Shown here: positions 5,367-5,471 of the stretch, one piece after another
Layout: each line of letters begins with the position of its first letter
Position numbering within the stretch: the stretch's first letter is position 1
The notes under the pieces: generated by a model
Databases searched by the model: none
Told to the model about the DNA's origin: nothing
The model's input: the letters and a program-made list of their open reading frames with translations, nothing else
Assembly (NCBI GenBank): GCA_002254765.1
Contig: NJDV01000089.1
Span: forward strand, 1-5,471
DNA length: 5,471 nt
Direction of reading: 5' to 3'
DNA from: Thermoplasmatales archaeon ex4484_36
GTDB taxonomy: Archaea; Thermoplasmatota; Penumbrarchaeia; Penumbrarchaeales; EX4484-36
Program-made: the position numbers and the translations under genes

Positions 5367-5417
5367 AACAGAAGTAGAGACGGAGGGAGATAAAAGAGTT
5401 ACTGTGAGAGTTATTGT
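5367..5417. promoter_or_regulatory. Promoter of the endonuclease V-hutI-nitroreductase operon, possibly bidirectional
   Basis: On the minus strand CTTTTATCT (5397-5389) is a TATA-like box; counting about 26 bases gives initiation at or next to the ATG at 5366, consistent with no Shine-Dalgarno site before that ATG. On the plus strand the same A/T element is about 26 bases from an ATG at 5418, so one element might serve both directions, though its plus-strand sequence is a poorer match. Confidence 0.5.
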
Positions 5418-5471
5418 ATGGAGATGAACCCCCCGGGGGAGATAGGTGAGGGTATAACGCAGACAGTGCGT
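5418..5471 (+). CDS. Possible start of a divergent gene (3'-partial)
   Basis: An ATG at 5418 opens a frame that reaches the window end: MEMNPPGEIGEGITQTVR, 18 residues. A second ATG is at 5424. The spacing from the A/T element at 5389-5396 fits a leaderless transcript. Eighteen codons are too few to assign a family or to be certain it is coding. Confidence 0.35.
   Translation, partial: MEMNPPGEIGEGITQTVR

Overview
The window looks like chromosomal DNA from a moderately GC-rich archaeon. The evidence is a group II chaperonin (thermosome) gene, TATA/BRE-type promoters, Shine-Dalgarno sites mixed with a leaderless-looking start, and an AGT-like/endonuclease V fusion. That fusion is known from the Thermoplasma/Ferroplasma group, so a Thermoplasmatota lineage is the best guess; this is inference and cannot be taken to genus.

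Layout. Bases 1-321 (+) hold the 3' end of a gene entering from the left, encoding a protein with one membrane helix and a charged cytoplasmic-type tail. It converges, two bases apart, on the thermosome gene (324-1909, -). That gene is split: a deletion of about 55 nt in the apical-domain region removes about 18 residues and shifts the frame, leaving a 5' part (1019-1909) and a 3' part (324-1070). A 277-base intergenic stretch (1910-2186) carries the thermosome promoter, a 20-bp near-perfect palindrome, GC-rich inverted repeats and the promoter of a rightward two-gene unit (2187-2782). That unit encodes a small regulator that appears to contain two ribbon-helix-helix (RHH) units in one chain, and a 71-residue protein I do not recognise.

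The right half is a leftward operon read in the order AGT-like/endonuclease V fusion (5366-4404), imidazolonepropionase HutI (4402-3230), small nitroreductase-family protein (3243-2779). The genes are one base apart or overlap, so they are probably cotranscribed and translationally coupled. The operon combines deaminated-base repair, one step of histidine breakdown and a flavin oxidoreductase, with no obvious single pathway. Its last stop codon overlaps the stop of the 71-residue gene in a shared CTAG. At the right edge a possible divergent gene starts at 5418 (+).

Most genes are ordinary households. Worth a second look are the thermosome deletion, a 15-residue gap in HutI, the AGT-like domain whose acceptor Cys is Leu (PLHR), the tandem RHH protein with its unknown partner, and the repeat structure of the two central promoters. 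I see no CRISPR array, insertion sequence, tRNA or rRNA.
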